From the NCBI GenBank assembly GCA_019429275.1, contig JAHYJC010000016.1:1-64000 (forward strand): DNA of 64,000 nucleotides, given 5' to 3'. Position numbers and translations under genes: made by a program. This DNA is from Lentimicrobium sp. (GTDB lineage Bacteria; Bacteroidota; Bacteroidia; Bacteroidales; Lentimicrobiaceae). The notes below the pieces were generated by a model. The model did no database searches and was not told the origin of the DNA. It worked only from the letters and a program-made list of their open reading frames with translations. Positions 37,625-46,759 of the stretch are shown here, one piece after another (the first letter of the stretch is position 1; the number at the start of each line of letters is the position of its first letter).

Positions 37625-38851
37625 TTACCGCCTGACCAACTTAATGGTTTCTTTCCTGCCATAGCGGGTAATAATCTGGCAAAGATAAATTCCCGGCTTC
37701 AGATTATTTGCCGGCAAGCTAAATTGATTGACTGGTCCATCAATTTGCTGGTTCAACAATTCCCGACCGGCAATATCGGTGAGGGTTACCTGCAAAGGAA
37801 ACCCAAAACCAGGTTCATTCACCCGAATATTTATAACGTCAACAAAAGGGTTGGGAGCGACTGAAAAGGATGGTGAATTTAATCCATTAGGAAAAAATGA
37901 GGTGGCGGTTATTCCGCCTGAAGTCGTTTTTAAAACCAGTCCACCATTACCCAATACAATCCCTTCTTCATCATTGAAAAACCAAACGGCATTCAACCCG
38001 GATGTAGAGAAGTTATCCAGTGGGAACCACGAATTCCCGCCATCGATTGTTTTTAGCATATTGGCAAAATCACCAGTTCCCACAACATAACCCACCTGAG
38101 GTGATGGGAATGACAAAGAGCTCAAAATTAACGGATCAGGGTTAGAAGAAGTAGCCTCACTCCAGGTTTGTCCATTATCATCTGATTTATAAATAGCTTC
38201 CCGGGTATTAATCACAATGGACTGCTCATCGGGAAGCGCAATATCTAAGATGGGACCTGTATCCCCCTCATAAACGGTTTCCCAGGTGTTTCCACCATCG
38301 GTTGATCGTAACAATTGGGTATCGTAACCGAAACCGGGGCCGCCAATGTAAACTTCCTGTTGAGATCGGTATTCAATGGTATTATAAGAGCCTGACAGTA
38401 TTGAATTCCAGGTCTGCCCACCATCATCTGTTTTGATGGCGCCTGATCCGACCATCATTCCATGATTTTCATCATAGAATTTTATATCATTGCGTGAAAA
38501 GCCAGGCCGCGTGGGCATGTCGACCCAGGTGTTCCCTCCATCGGTTGTCTGTTTCAAAATACTTACATGATCAACATTCTCAGTAATACAGAATCCTACA
38601 TCGGCATTAACAAAGTAAAAGTCTATTTTTTCAGCCCAGGGAACTCCATAGATCAGGGACCAATGCTGACCACCATCCGCTGTTTTTTTAATACCAATTG
38701 CATCAGACCCAGATTCACTCAGATCTGCAAGAGCATAGCCAACGGCCTCGTCAGTGAATTGAACTTCAAAAATTCTGCCGGGAAAGTATCTGTTATACCC
38801 GGCTTGCCAGGTAAGTCCGCCATCGGTTGTCTTGAAAATTCTCCCATCCAA
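37625..38851 (-). CDS. T9SS cargo with BNR/Ycf48-like repeats, C-terminal part of a frameshifted gene
   Basis: 408 codons from the first in-frame ATG, but homology-like sequence in this frame extends upstream to about 38946 (GITWSEVSHPW, LLYINENVVFSAG), joining the frame of the gene part at 38878-39825. It carries at least seven repeats of the K-T-x-D-G-G-x-T-W type, each a blade of a sortilin/Ycf48-like propeller. It ends with a T9SS sorting domain (APNPFVDVINIRV, LKPGIYLCQI, KETIKLVRR). With the upstream part it would make one secreted protein of about 730 residues. Alone it lacks a signal peptide and could not be exported. Confidence 0.85.
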   Translation of the reverse strand: MDGRIFKTTDGGLTWQAGYNRYFPGRIFEVQFTDEAVGYALADLSESGSDAIGIKKTADGGQHWSLIYGVPWAEKIDFYFVNADVGFCITENVDHVSILKQTTDGGNTWVDMPTRPGFSRNDIKFYDENHGMMVGSGAIKTDDGGQTWNSILSGSYNTIEYRSQQEVYIGGPGFGYDTQLLRSTDGGNTWETVYEGDTGPILDIALPDEQSIVINTREAIYKSDDNGQTWSEATSSNPDPLILSSLSFPSPQVGYVVGTGDFANMLKTIDGGNSWFPLDNFSTSGLNAVWFFNDEEGIVLGNGGLVLKTTSGGITATSFFPNGLNSPSFSVAPNPFVDVINIRVNEPGFGFPLQVTLTDIAGRELLNQQIDGPVNQFSLPANNLKPGIYLCQIITRYGRKETIKLVRR

Positions 38852-38877
38852 GCCTGCTGAAAAGACAACATTTTCAT

Positions 38878-39825
38878 TTATATAGAGGAGGGTGTTGTTT
38901 GTCCACCAGATGATCCAGGGATGCGAAACCTCACTCCAGGTAATGCCCCATCACCGGTCAGCATAACTTTAACCTGATAATCATAAGTAGCACAGGTAAC
39001 CATGCCTTGTTGATCATCAAAAAATGCGAATTTCCCGTCGTAAGCAAAGTGGTCAGAGAAAATCCCGGTCCAGGTCTGACCAGCATCAGTAGTTTTAAAG
39101 ATTAGTCCGACATCCAGAGGAGCATTCGCATAAATAAAGACAAAACCGGTGGTATCATTTATAAAATAGCCATCTTCAAAATGGCCTGGTGGTATGTCCG
39201 GCGAAATAAGTCCCCAATTCCAGCTTAATCCGCCATTGGTCGTTTTAAGGCATTCATTCCCATTGGAAAAAATAAATCTATGCATATCATCAGCAAAATC
39301 AATCTGCATAAGATTGGACTGCACTCCACTTTCCACCAATTGCCATGTCTCACCTTCATCTGAGGATAGCAGAAGTTTGCCACTTATACCAACAGCAAAT
39401 CCCATTGTTTCGTTCACAAAACAAATATCGTTGAAGCATTGCGAAGCAATATTAGTAGTTCCCTGATATTTAAGTACCCAGGTGTGGCCGGCATCGGTGG
39501 TTTTTAGAATGGTTTCCTTTCCACCGTTAATAAAGCCGGTGGTTTCATTCACAAAGTGAATTCCTTTGCACTGGTAACTGTTGTTCATCCTTGCCGGGTT
39601 TATGCTGATATCCCAGGTTTCACCGGAATCGTCTGAACTCATTATCGTAGAACCATCACACACTGCTATTAATCTATCGGTTCCTGGAATTTTAATAATC
39701 TCATCGATTGTTTTTTCCTGAGGAAGTGGATCAACGCGGATCCATGCAGATTGGGACAAACTAATAATAGGTAACTGCAATAATAAACAGATTAATACCA
39801 AACAGGAATTTCTCATCATTTTCAT
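38878..39825 (-). CDS. T9SS cargo with BNR/Ycf48-like repeats, N-terminal part of a frameshifted gene
   Basis: 315 codons. A signal peptide (MKMMRNSCLVLICLLLQLPIIS) is followed by about five BNR/Ycf48-like repeats (SSDDSGETWD, KTTDAGHTWV, SSDEGETWQ, KTTNGGLSWN, KTTDAGQTWT). After LTGDG the frame slips: adding one G to the four-G run at 38946-38949 restores GDGGITW and continues into the downstream part. The last 19 or so codons before the stop at 38878 are therefore out of frame. This may be a real mutation, a phase-variable tract or an assembly error. Confidence 0.85.
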   Translation of the reverse strand: MKMMRNSCLVLICLLLQLPIISLSQSAWIRVDPLPQEKTIDEIIKIPGTDRLIAVCDGSTIMSSDDSGETWDISINPARMNNSYQCKGIHFVNETTGFINGGKETILKTTDAGHTWVLKYQGTTNIASQCFNDICFVNETMGFAVGISGKLLLSSDEGETWQLVESGVQSNLMQIDFADDMHRFIFSNGNECLKTTNGGLSWNWGLISPDIPPGHFEDGYFINDTTGFVFIYANAPLDVGLIFKTTDAGQTWTGIFSDHFAYDGKFAFFDDQQGMVTCATYDYQVKVMLTGDGALPGVRFRIPGSSGGQTTPSSI

Positions 39826-39895
39826 TTTAGAAAAGATCTACGTATAACAGGATAAAAGGAACTCAATTAGTAACTATAGGCGTTTAAGAAAATTT

Positions 39896-39903
39896 CAAAC
39901 CTA
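39896..39903 (-). promoter_or_regulatory. -7 box TAGGTTTG for the BNR-repeat cargo gene
   Basis: It matches TAnnTTTG, 70 bases before the ATG at 39825, with a TTTG 17 bases upstream. That TTTG is itself part of a second TATATTTG box at 39921-39928, so two overlapping promoters are possible. Confidence 0.5.
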
Positions 39904-39980
39904 AGAAATTATGAAATACTCAAATATATACCATAACGGGCATTAGCTATAAATATTTCCAAAAAAAGACAGAAAACTAA

Positions 39981-40580
39981 TCAAGTCCCGGATGCCAAGA
40001 ACTGTTTCAATTCACAATACAATCGCTGTACCGGAAGCCCCATCACATTAAAGTAAGAACCTTCAATCCGTTCAACACCAACATAACCTATCCATTCCTG
40101 AATTCCATAAGCGCCTGCTTTGTCAAGAGGTTTACAGGTTTCAACATAATGGCGAATTTCGGCCATCTCCAGTTGCCTGAAATACACATCTGTACTTACA
40201 AAAAAAGTGTGAAACCTGTGGCGGGTCTGCAGACAGACAGCAGTATAAACAGTATGCATGTTGCCTGATAATTTTGCAAGAATATCAATGGCATCAGCTT
40301 CATCTTCAGGCTTGCCCAGACACCTTCCATCCATCCAGACTATGGTATCCGCGGTAATAAGTAAGGTGTTTTCAGGAAGTTCGTCAAAGTTGAAAACTTC
40401 GGCTTTTTTTTTGCTGACGTACAAGGCTATTTCTTCGCGATTAAGGTGTGGAGGATAATACTCGTTGATGGTTTTTACCAAAACCTCAAATTTCAATCCG
40501 ATTTCTTTGAGTAAGCTCTGCCTTCTGGGCGATTGGGATGCCAGAATAAAATGATAACCGGTATTGTTTAATTCTATCAT
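39981..40580 (-). CDS. maf: Maf family nucleotide pyrophosphatase
   Basis: 199 residues with the Maf signatures in order: ILASQSPRRQSLLKEIGL, LLITADTIVW, LGKPEDEADA and the C-terminal GSYFNVMGLP. Maf proteins hydrolyse noncanonical nucleoside triphosphates such as dTTP/UTP or modified forms; earlier work tied them to septum formation. It follows the UbiA gene by 99 bases on the same strand. Confidence 0.95.
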   Translation of the reverse strand: MIELNNTGYHFILASQSPRRQSLLKEIGLKFEVLVKTINEYYPPHLNREEIALYVSKKKAEVFNFDELPENTLLITADTIVWMDGRCLGKPEDEADAIDILAKLSGNMHTVYTAVCLQTRHRFHTFFVSTDVYFRQLEMAEIRHYVETCKPLDKAGAYGIQEWIGYVGVERIEGSYFNVMGLPVQRLYCELKQFLASGT

Positions 40581-40679
40581 AAAATTTTTTTAACAGCGAT
40601 TGAATTTATGGTAATGAAAATACTCTGCTAATGTTTTGAGATTTTTTTTTGAGTCCCAGTTTGCGCGATTTAATATTTA

Positions 40680-41645
40680 TCAAAGCATAAATGAAAGTGG
40701 CACCATGCTTAAGATTCCTGCCAGCATCAGCAATTTCCACAAGTTACTTAACAGACTAAAATCCCGCTTCTCTGTCGCAGATTTTAACCTGAAAAGAATA
40801 AAAACCAATGGTAACAATGCGGCTATGATCAGGTAAATCGCCACAGCCAGAAACTCTAATCTAAAAAACCACCAAATCGCTAAAATTAAAAGAACTAGTG
40901 TGACAATGGAAAGATAAAGAGCAAGCATTCTGGCAGCACCCTGACCGTAAACTACTGGGAAAGTAAGGCAACCCGTCTGGCCATCTCCCTTGATATCTTC
41001 GGCATCTTTAATCACTTCTCTAATGAGGCTTACCATAAATGCGAAAAGTGCATATGCAATGATAAATCTGGTTATCAATCCCATGGAACCCATCAATGCA
41101 ACAAATGTTTCGGGCAGGCTTCTTAATGCAAGAAACTCAAAAAGCCACACAACAATTATTACAAATGCTGAAAGAAATGCTACGACAATGTTACCCCACA
41201 AAACCATGCGCTTGTACCTGACAGAATAAAGCCACAGCAGAAACGCTGTCATTGGGAAAATAAAACCGATGCTTAGTGAGCCTGATTCCCAGGCGACATA
41301 AAAACCGGCTATTATGGCCAGAAAATTCAGCACTATGTGAAAAAATATAGCTCTCCGGCGGCTGAAGTATTGTCCCAACAAAACACGATCAGGTTTATTG
41401 AACCGATCTGTTTTGAGGTCGAAATAATCGTTGATGATATAGCCTGCTCCAGCAATCATAACAACTGACAGCACCAACAACGCAAAAACAAGATTGTCCA
41501 TTGAGGGGGCATACCCTGCATTGCCATAAATGGGCAATATAATCGCGAAACGCAGCAAATACATGGTAATGATAATCACCAGAAGATTGGGAAATCTAAT
41601 CAGGCGAAAAAACGGAAATAGTTTATTGGTTAAAAAATCGTTCAT
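40680..41645 (-). CDS. UbiA-family prenyltransferase, possibly geranylgeranylglycerol-phosphate geranylgeranyltransferase
   Basis: 321 residues with about nine membrane helices. The first Asp-rich motif is NDYFDLKTDRFNKPDR (N-D-x-x-D) and the second is DAEDIKGD; both bind Mg-diphosphate in UbiA enzymes. Bacteroidota members of this type are often named after the archaeal lipid enzyme, but the substrate is not proven. It sits 11 bases after the KdsC-like gene and before maf. Confidence 0.85.
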   Translation of the reverse strand: MNDFLTNKLFPFFRLIRFPNLLVIIITMYLLRFAIILPIYGNAGYAPSMDNLVFALLVLSVVMIAGAGYIINDYFDLKTDRFNKPDRVLLGQYFSRRRAIFFHIVLNFLAIIAGFYVAWESGSLSIGFIFPMTAFLLWLYSVRYKRMVLWGNIVVAFLSAFVIIVVWLFEFLALRSLPETFVALMGSMGLITRFIIAYALFAFMVSLIREVIKDAEDIKGDGQTGCLTFPVVYGQGAARMLALYLSIVTLVLLILAIWWFFRLEFLAVAIYLIIAALLPLVFILFRLKSATEKRDFSLLSNLWKLLMLAGILSMVPLSFML

Positions 41646-41656
41646 TCAGAATGATA

Positions 41657-42178
41657 TTACCAGTGAAAAGCCTTTCCATTCATCCATTTACCCTGCACTT
41701 TCATCACCTGTTCGATCACATCGCGCACGCAACCTTCGCCACCGTTAAAATGTGAAATATAACGACTAATGTGTTTGATTTCTACTGAGGCATCAGCAGG
41801 GCATACTGGCATCCCTACCTCCAGCATCACCTGATAATCAGGTATGTCATCGCCCATGTACAACACTTCTTCAGGCATGAGTTGGTTGTTTTTGATGTAG
41901 TCTTTAAAAACCTCCATTTTATTTTCAACACCCAGAAAAACATCCTGAAGTTTGAGGGCATTACAACGGTGACGCATAGATTCTGAGTATCCTCCCGAAA
42001 TTACAGCCACCCGAAATCCGCTCTTAATGGCCAGCTGAAGCGCATAGCCATCCTTAACATGCCCGGTTCTGAGCTGATCGCCGGAGTTGGTAATTAAAAC
42101 TACTCCATTGGTAAGCACGCCATCGTAATCAAAAATTAAAGTAGTAATGCCTGCAAGGTCTTCTTTGTAGTTATTCAT
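41657..42178 (-). CDS. HAD phosphatase of the KdsC type (3-deoxy-manno-octulosonate-8-phosphatase-like)
   Basis: 173 residues, a cap-less HAD subclass III protein. Motif I FDYDGVLTNG carries the nucleophile Asp and the acid Asp, the AVISGG stretch is motif II, and GDDIPDYQVM is the metal-binding motif IV. KdsC makes Kdo for the lipopolysaccharide core, consistent with an lpxB-bearing organism, although relatives act on other sugar acids. Its start overlaps the upstream DUF2520 gene by 8 bases. Confidence 0.88.
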   Translation of the reverse strand: MNNYKEDLAGITTLIFDYDGVLTNGVVLITNSGDQLRTGHVKDGYALQLAIKSGFRVAVISGGYSESMRHRCNALKLQDVFLGVENKMEVFKDYIKNNQLMPEEVLYMGDDIPDYQVMLEVGMPVCPADASVEIKHISRYISHFNGGEGCVRDVIEQVMKVQGKWMNGKAFHW

Positions 42179-43001
42179 GTTGGTCCAATGTAGTATTTAA
42201 TCTGTTGTTAATGTGCCATTTAACAATGCTTTCGCTGATCTGGCGGTAAATTGGTATCAGTTCCGGAAAATCATTCAGCAGCTGAAGTTGAAAATTGAGG
42301 GTTGAAGCATCGCCCCTGACAGCTGGTCCGGTTTGCAAAAATCCAGGATGTGTTGGCCCCAGTCTGTTGGCAGTTTCAGTTATGAGGGAGCTCAGAATAT
42401 CTGGTTTAATTCCGGCCATTTGTAAAATATCTGAAGCCAGCGCATACATATGATTGGCAAAGTTACATGCAAAAACTGCAGCCAGGTGAATCATTGCCCG
42501 CTGCTTTGAATTGATCAAACGTACATCCTGTGAAATCAATCCTGCCAATTGGCATAAACCTTCTTCATGGTCGGGTGATGAGGCTTCGATACAAAATGGC
42601 ACCTCACTTAATACCGGATGGCTGAATTTGCTGAACGTTTGCAGAGGATAAAAAACACCTGAATGAGGGAACAAATTACTCAGTACGGAAAGAGGTTGAG
42701 AACCTGAAGTATGAGCAATAAGGCCTGTAAAACTGCCATTATTCTTAAGGGAAAAAGCAAATTCAGCAATGGCCTGGTCGGGGATAGCAATAATCAGGCA
42801 TTCGGCTGAATTATCAAATAAAGCCACATCATTTATTGGAACAGCTCCGATTGTATTTGCCAGTAATGAAGCATGATTGGGATTTGGACTATAAATATTG
42901 ATAATTTCTATTCCAGCCAAGGCAAATGCCGGGGCAAGATGGCTTGCCACGTTGCCCGACCCGGCCAATGAAATTTTTTTAATCTTTCCCATATAAGACA
43001 A
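42171..43001 (-). CDS. Rossmann-fold and DUF2520 domain protein
   Basis: 276 residues. An N-terminal NAD(P)-binding Rossmann domain starts KISLAGSGNVASHLAPAF (G-x-G-x-x-x). A helical DUF2520 domain (about 130-260) contains QRAMIHLAAVFACNFANH and LGPTHPGFLQTGPAVRGD, which resembles the dimerisation domain of ketopantoate- or prephenate-type reductases. The substrate is unknown. It overlaps the KdsC-like gene and lies 27 bases after the CcmF gene. Confidence 0.87.
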   Translation of the reverse strand: MSYMGKIKKISLAGSGNVASHLAPAFALAGIEIINIYSPNPNHASLLANTIGAVPINDVALFDNSAECLIIAIPDQAIAEFAFSLKNNGSFTGLIAHTSGSQPLSVLSNLFPHSGVFYPLQTFSKFSHPVLSEVPFCIEASSPDHEEGLCQLAGLISQDVRLINSKQRAMIHLAAVFACNFANHMYALASDILQMAGIKPDILSSLITETANRLGPTHPGFLQTGPAVRGDASTLNFQLQLLNDFPELIPIYRQISESIVKWHINNRLNTTLDQHE

Positions 43002-43028
43002 TATGTGTTAAACTCTGCCCTGATTTTC

Positions 43029-45404
43029 TTAATCTGCTGCCAGCCTGGCTTTAACAGCCCTTCGCCATACTCCGATTGTCAGTCCCAGAAACATAATTAT
43101 TGAGCCAGCCCAAACCACGATTATCCAAGGAAAATACAATATTTTAACCACAATAAATTCAAGCTGTTTCTCATAAATACTCAATTTTATTGTACGAGGA
43201 TTAGCTGATACTCCATCGAACTTAAGCCTGGTCCCATCAATTTCCACGAAACCGCTCTCGGCATATTCGCCTGAAACTTTGTAGCTAACCGGATAATTTT
43301 TTTCTTGTCCAAAACTATCGGTAGCCCTCAACATGGCAGTAATTTCAAGTTCAATAGACTCTTCGTTGAACCCGGAAACGAGCAGGGTATCAAAAATCAC
43401 TCTGGTTTTACCCAGCATCAGGGTATCTCCCATAGAAATTTCAGGGTTATTTGAAAGTACATATCCATCGGGCATAAGTTTTGCAGGATCTTCAGCAAAA
43501 GTAATATACATATATACATCACCCCGGATCATGTTCCGCGTATCCGGATTGTGTACATTACCCATCATAGAATTATATTTCACAGTTGGGTAGAGAGAGA
43601 ATTTATGGATCATTTCATCGTTGGTGGTCATTTCAAGAAAATCAACCCGATGAAAAACTTCATCCCTTTGGGTTTTTGAGTTCACATAGTTGACATAATA
43701 AGTGCCCAAAGGTTTTGGCTGCCCTTTAAATAACATAATATTGTCGCCACCACCAGGCATTCCGGCAACCCCGCTTTTTGAAAGAACTTCAGTATTTGAA
43801 AAAGTTATTAAAACACCCAGAAGGAAAATCCCGAAGCCGACGTGGGTGATGGCTGCTGCAGTATTGGTTTTTCCGTTTGTAAACCTGAACAGGTAGGTTA
43901 TTGATGTGAGAATAGCAAATACAATACTGAACAGGAAAACACCATTTATGGCACTCATATCAGTATCATAAATAAAGCCCGCAACAGCAATAATTAGTGC
44001 AAGGATAGCCGGATAAAAAATATTTTTCAGGAATGAACGGGAATCATTTTTACCATAGGTAATATACTGACCAAGCCCCAGAATAATAGCAATTATGATT
44101 GCAAAAGGAGTTTGCCATGTATTATAGAAATTTACTACATCGGAAGGCGGGGCCAGGCTAGAGCCAAACACTTTATTTACAACAGGAACCGAAGTAGTGC
44201 TGATGATTTGGAATGCAGCCAGCAGTATAATAATGGCTCCATACAGCATCATGAACTCGCGTGTAAAAAGAGGAGGTAAATCATTTGCCTTCAACCATTT
44301 GCGACTCTTAAAAAGTAAGACTGCAGGAACTAATACTGAAAGCAGTGTAAAGAAAATCATTTGAAAGCTTCGGCCGTCATCACCAAAAGCATGCACAGAA
44401 GTTTCTCCAAGTACACCTGAACGTGTCAGGTAACTCGCATAAACAACCATTATAAAGCCCAGGAAAGAAAAAATGTAACTACCCACATAATATTTATCCC
44501 TTTTATAAGATAAAAGCACATAGTGAAGGGCTGCCAAAAGAACCATCCAAGGTATAAGTGAAGCATTTTCAACAGGATCCCAGGCCCAGAAACCACCGAA
44601 AGTAAGTGATTGGTATGCCCAGGCACCACCCATCAGAAGCCCGGTACCCAACAATCCAATGGTAACTGAGATCCACGGAAGAACCGGTTTCAGCCAATAG
44701 CGTTTATCACCTTGTATAAGTGAAGCTACAGCAAATGCGTAAGGGAATATTGCAGTTGCATACCCCATAAACAGTAGTGGCGGGTGTATTACCATCCAAG
44801 GATTTTCAAGCAAAGGATTCAATCCATTACCATCCCTGATTAAACTCACATAATTTGGATTCTTAAAAAAATCCATTGCCATATTCTGCGGCACTTCTCT
44901 AAGCAGTATGAATGGATCACTTCCAATAGTAATTCCAAAGAAATTAATGCCGAGTATCATCGACATCAGAATAATCTGTGCCACAACCACAACACTCATT
45001 ACACCGCCTTCAAGTTTGCGGGCAGTCAGCATTGCACCTATACCAAACAAGGCAATAAAAATAGCCCAGAGAAGAAAGCTGCCCTCTTGCCCTGCCCAGA
45101 AACTAGAGATGATGTACTTGTGGGGCATCAGGGTAGATGAGTGTTTATAAACATAAGCAAATTCAAAATAATGGCTTGTAATCAGATAGAAAAGCAGAAG
45201 GCCAACCCCCACAATGGAAAAAGTCTGTAAAGAATAGAAAAACCGGCCCAAAAGTCGGTTTCTCAAGTCTGGTTTCGCCTGAACTTTCAGCAATTTTGAA
45301 TAGAAAAACAGTGAAAAAAGTCCTGCTATTAGCGAAAGGTAGATCAAAATCCTCCCCAAAATGGCAGGTGTCAGATGCTCTCCAACATATGCAATTTCAT
45401 TCAT
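43029..45404 (-). CDS. ccmF: Cytochrome c assembly protein, CcmF/CcsA type
   Basis: 791 residues with about fifteen membrane helices. The tryptophan-rich haem-handling motif is in the segment GGFWAWDPVENASLIPW (about residues 270-290). Haem-ligand His candidates occur in the flanking helices, and a periplasmic beta domain follows (about 580-750). This is the CcmF arrangement, which attaches haem to apocytochrome c outside the inner membrane. It is longer than the roughly 650-residue E. coli protein. No other ccm gene lies beside it. It starts on the far side of a 192-base divergent region. Confidence 0.92.
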   Translation of the reverse strand: MNEIAYVGEHLTPAILGRILIYLSLIAGLFSLFFYSKLLKVQAKPDLRNRLLGRFFYSLQTFSIVGVGLLLFYLITSHYFEFAYVYKHSSTLMPHKYIISSFWAGQEGSFLLWAIFIALFGIGAMLTARKLEGGVMSVVVVAQIILMSMILGINFFGITIGSDPFILLREVPQNMAMDFFKNPNYVSLIRDGNGLNPLLENPWMVIHPPLLFMGYATAIFPYAFAVASLIQGDKRYWLKPVLPWISVTIGLLGTGLLMGGAWAYQSLTFGGFWAWDPVENASLIPWMVLLAALHYVLLSYKRDKYYVGSYIFSFLGFIMVVYASYLTRSGVLGETSVHAFGDDGRSFQMIFFTLLSVLVPAVLLFKSRKWLKANDLPPLFTREFMMLYGAIIILLAAFQIISTTSVPVVNKVFGSSLAPPSDVVNFYNTWQTPFAIIIAIILGLGQYITYGKNDSRSFLKNIFYPAILALIIAVAGFIYDTDMSAINGVFLFSIVFAILTSITYLFRFTNGKTNTAAAITHVGFGIFLLGVLITFSNTEVLSKSGVAGMPGGGDNIMLFKGQPKPLGTYYVNYVNSKTQRDEVFHRVDFLEMTTNDEMIHKFSLYPTVKYNSMMGNVHNPDTRNMIRGDVYMYITFAEDPAKLMPDGYVLSNNPEISMGDTLMLGKTRVIFDTLLVSGFNEESIELEITAMLRATDSFGQEKNYPVSYKVSGEYAESGFVEIDGTRLKFDGVSANPRTIKLSIYEKQLEFIVVKILYFPWIIVVWAGSIIMFLGLTIGVWRRAVKARLAAD

Positions 45405-45502
45405 AAGTCGATATTTATCAGTGTTTAAGCATAAAGCAGCAGATTTTCTGCAGCCAACCGATTGTCAAAACAATCAAGCTACTAAATTACAATTTAGTTT
45501 CA

Positions 45503-45534
45503 TTTGTTTTTGAGAAAGAATAAAACCATCTTTG
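45503..45534 (+). promoter_or_regulatory. Promoter of the GNAT-like gene
   Basis: TTTG (45503-45506) and CATCTTTG (45527-45534) are separated by 20 bases; the -7 box differs from TAnnTTTG at its first base. It lies 62 bases before the ATG at 45597. Confidence 0.5.
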
Positions 45535-45596
45535 TATTGCATTGAGAAACGGAAGAAATTCATCAGGTTAACTTTCAAAAATTACATCTTTTTTAT

Positions 45597-46727
45597 ATGG
45601 GAATCGAAATCAGGATTGTAAATTCAAGGAGACTTCGGAATGAGTTTATTCATCTTCCCGCAAAAATTCACCAGCATCATTCAGGGTGGCTCCCTCCCAT
45701 TTACGAAGATGACAAAAAGTTTTTTAACCCAAAGTCAAACAATTCGTTTAATCATTGCGAAACCGTGATGGCTCTGGCTTATTCAAACGGAATTCCCCGT
45801 GGCCGGATAATGGGCATTATCCATCACAACTACAATACATTAAAACAAGAAAAGACTGCTCGTTTTGGTTTTCTAGAGTGCTTCAATGAACCCGAAACGG
45901 CCTCAGCGTTGCTTGGGTTTATTGAAACCTGGGCAATTGAAAAAGGCATGAATAAGGTGGCCGGCCCTTATGGTTTCTCCGACAAAGACCCTCAGGGCTT
46001 TATGATTGAAGGATTCGATGGAATTCCACTGCTGAGTGCATCGTGTAATCAATCATACATGATAGAGTTGACTGAACAGAATGGATATTCAAAACTGCTT
46101 GACTGCTTTACCTATTGTTTTAATATTAACATTCCTATGCCCGATATTTATCAGCGGGTGCAGCAAAGGGTTGTTAGAGCCAACCGTTACCAAATAATTG
46201 AATTCAGCAATAAAAAGCAATTGAAGCCTTATGTTATTCCCATTCTGGAACTGGTAAATGAAACCTACAATCACCTCTATGGTTTTTACCCCTTGAATAA
46301 GGCAGAGATGAAAGAATTTGCTGAGCGGTATATGCCGGTTCTTGACCCAACGTATGTTAAAGTTGTGTTGCTTAAAAATGAGGTGGTCGCTTTCGTAATA
46401 GGCTTGCCAAATATGTCAGAAGGGATTATTAAGGCTAAAGGAAATTTATTCCCGTTTGGATGGATTCATATTATCAGATCCATCAAACGCGCAACCCAGC
46501 TTGATCTGATGCTTGGAGCAGTTAAACCCGAACACCAGGGACTTGGACTGGAGATAAGCATGGGAATGCGTTTGCTTGATTCCGCATCAAAAGCCGGAAT
46601 AAAAACCATAGAAACTCATCTCATACTTGAAGAGAATACCCAAATGAGGGCAGTGATTGAACGGTTAAATGCACCCATAGTAAAGCGTTTCAGGGTTTAT
46701 AAGAAAAACCTGATTGACTTTGAATAA
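45597..46727 (+). CDS. GNAT-fold N-acetyltransferase-like protein
   Basis: 376 residues without a signal peptide. The N-terminal part (FIHLPAKIHQHHSGWLPPIYEDDKKFFNP) and the repeated acetyltransferase-like folds match a family of Bacteroidota proteins annotated as GNAT or simply hypothetical. A late LMLGAVKPEHQGLGLEISMG stretch resembles the acetyl-CoA-binding R/Q-x-x-G-x-G/A loop. The substrate is unknown. It is transcribed on the plus strand, divergent from ccmF and convergent with the next T9SS cargo gene. Confidence 0.75.
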   Translation: MGIEIRIVNSRRLRNEFIHLPAKIHQHHSGWLPPIYEDDKKFFNPKSNNSFNHCETVMALAYSNGIPRGRIMGIIHHNYNTLKQEKTARFGFLECFNEPETASALLGFIETWAIEKGMNKVAGPYGFSDKDPQGFMIEGFDGIPLLSASCNQSYMIELTEQNGYSKLLDCFTYCFNINIPMPDIYQRVQQRVVRANRYQIIEFSNKKQLKPYVIPILELVNETYNHLYGFYPLNKAEMKEFAERYMPVLDPTYVKVVLLKNEVVAFVIGLPNMSEGIIKAKGNLFPFGWIHIIRSIKRATQLDLMLGAVKPEHQGLGLEISMGMRLLDSASKAGIKTIETHLILEENTQMRAVIERLNAPIVKRFRVYKKNLIDFE

Positions 46728-46759
46728 AAACTCAGGAGGCCATTTCAGAGACTTATAAA

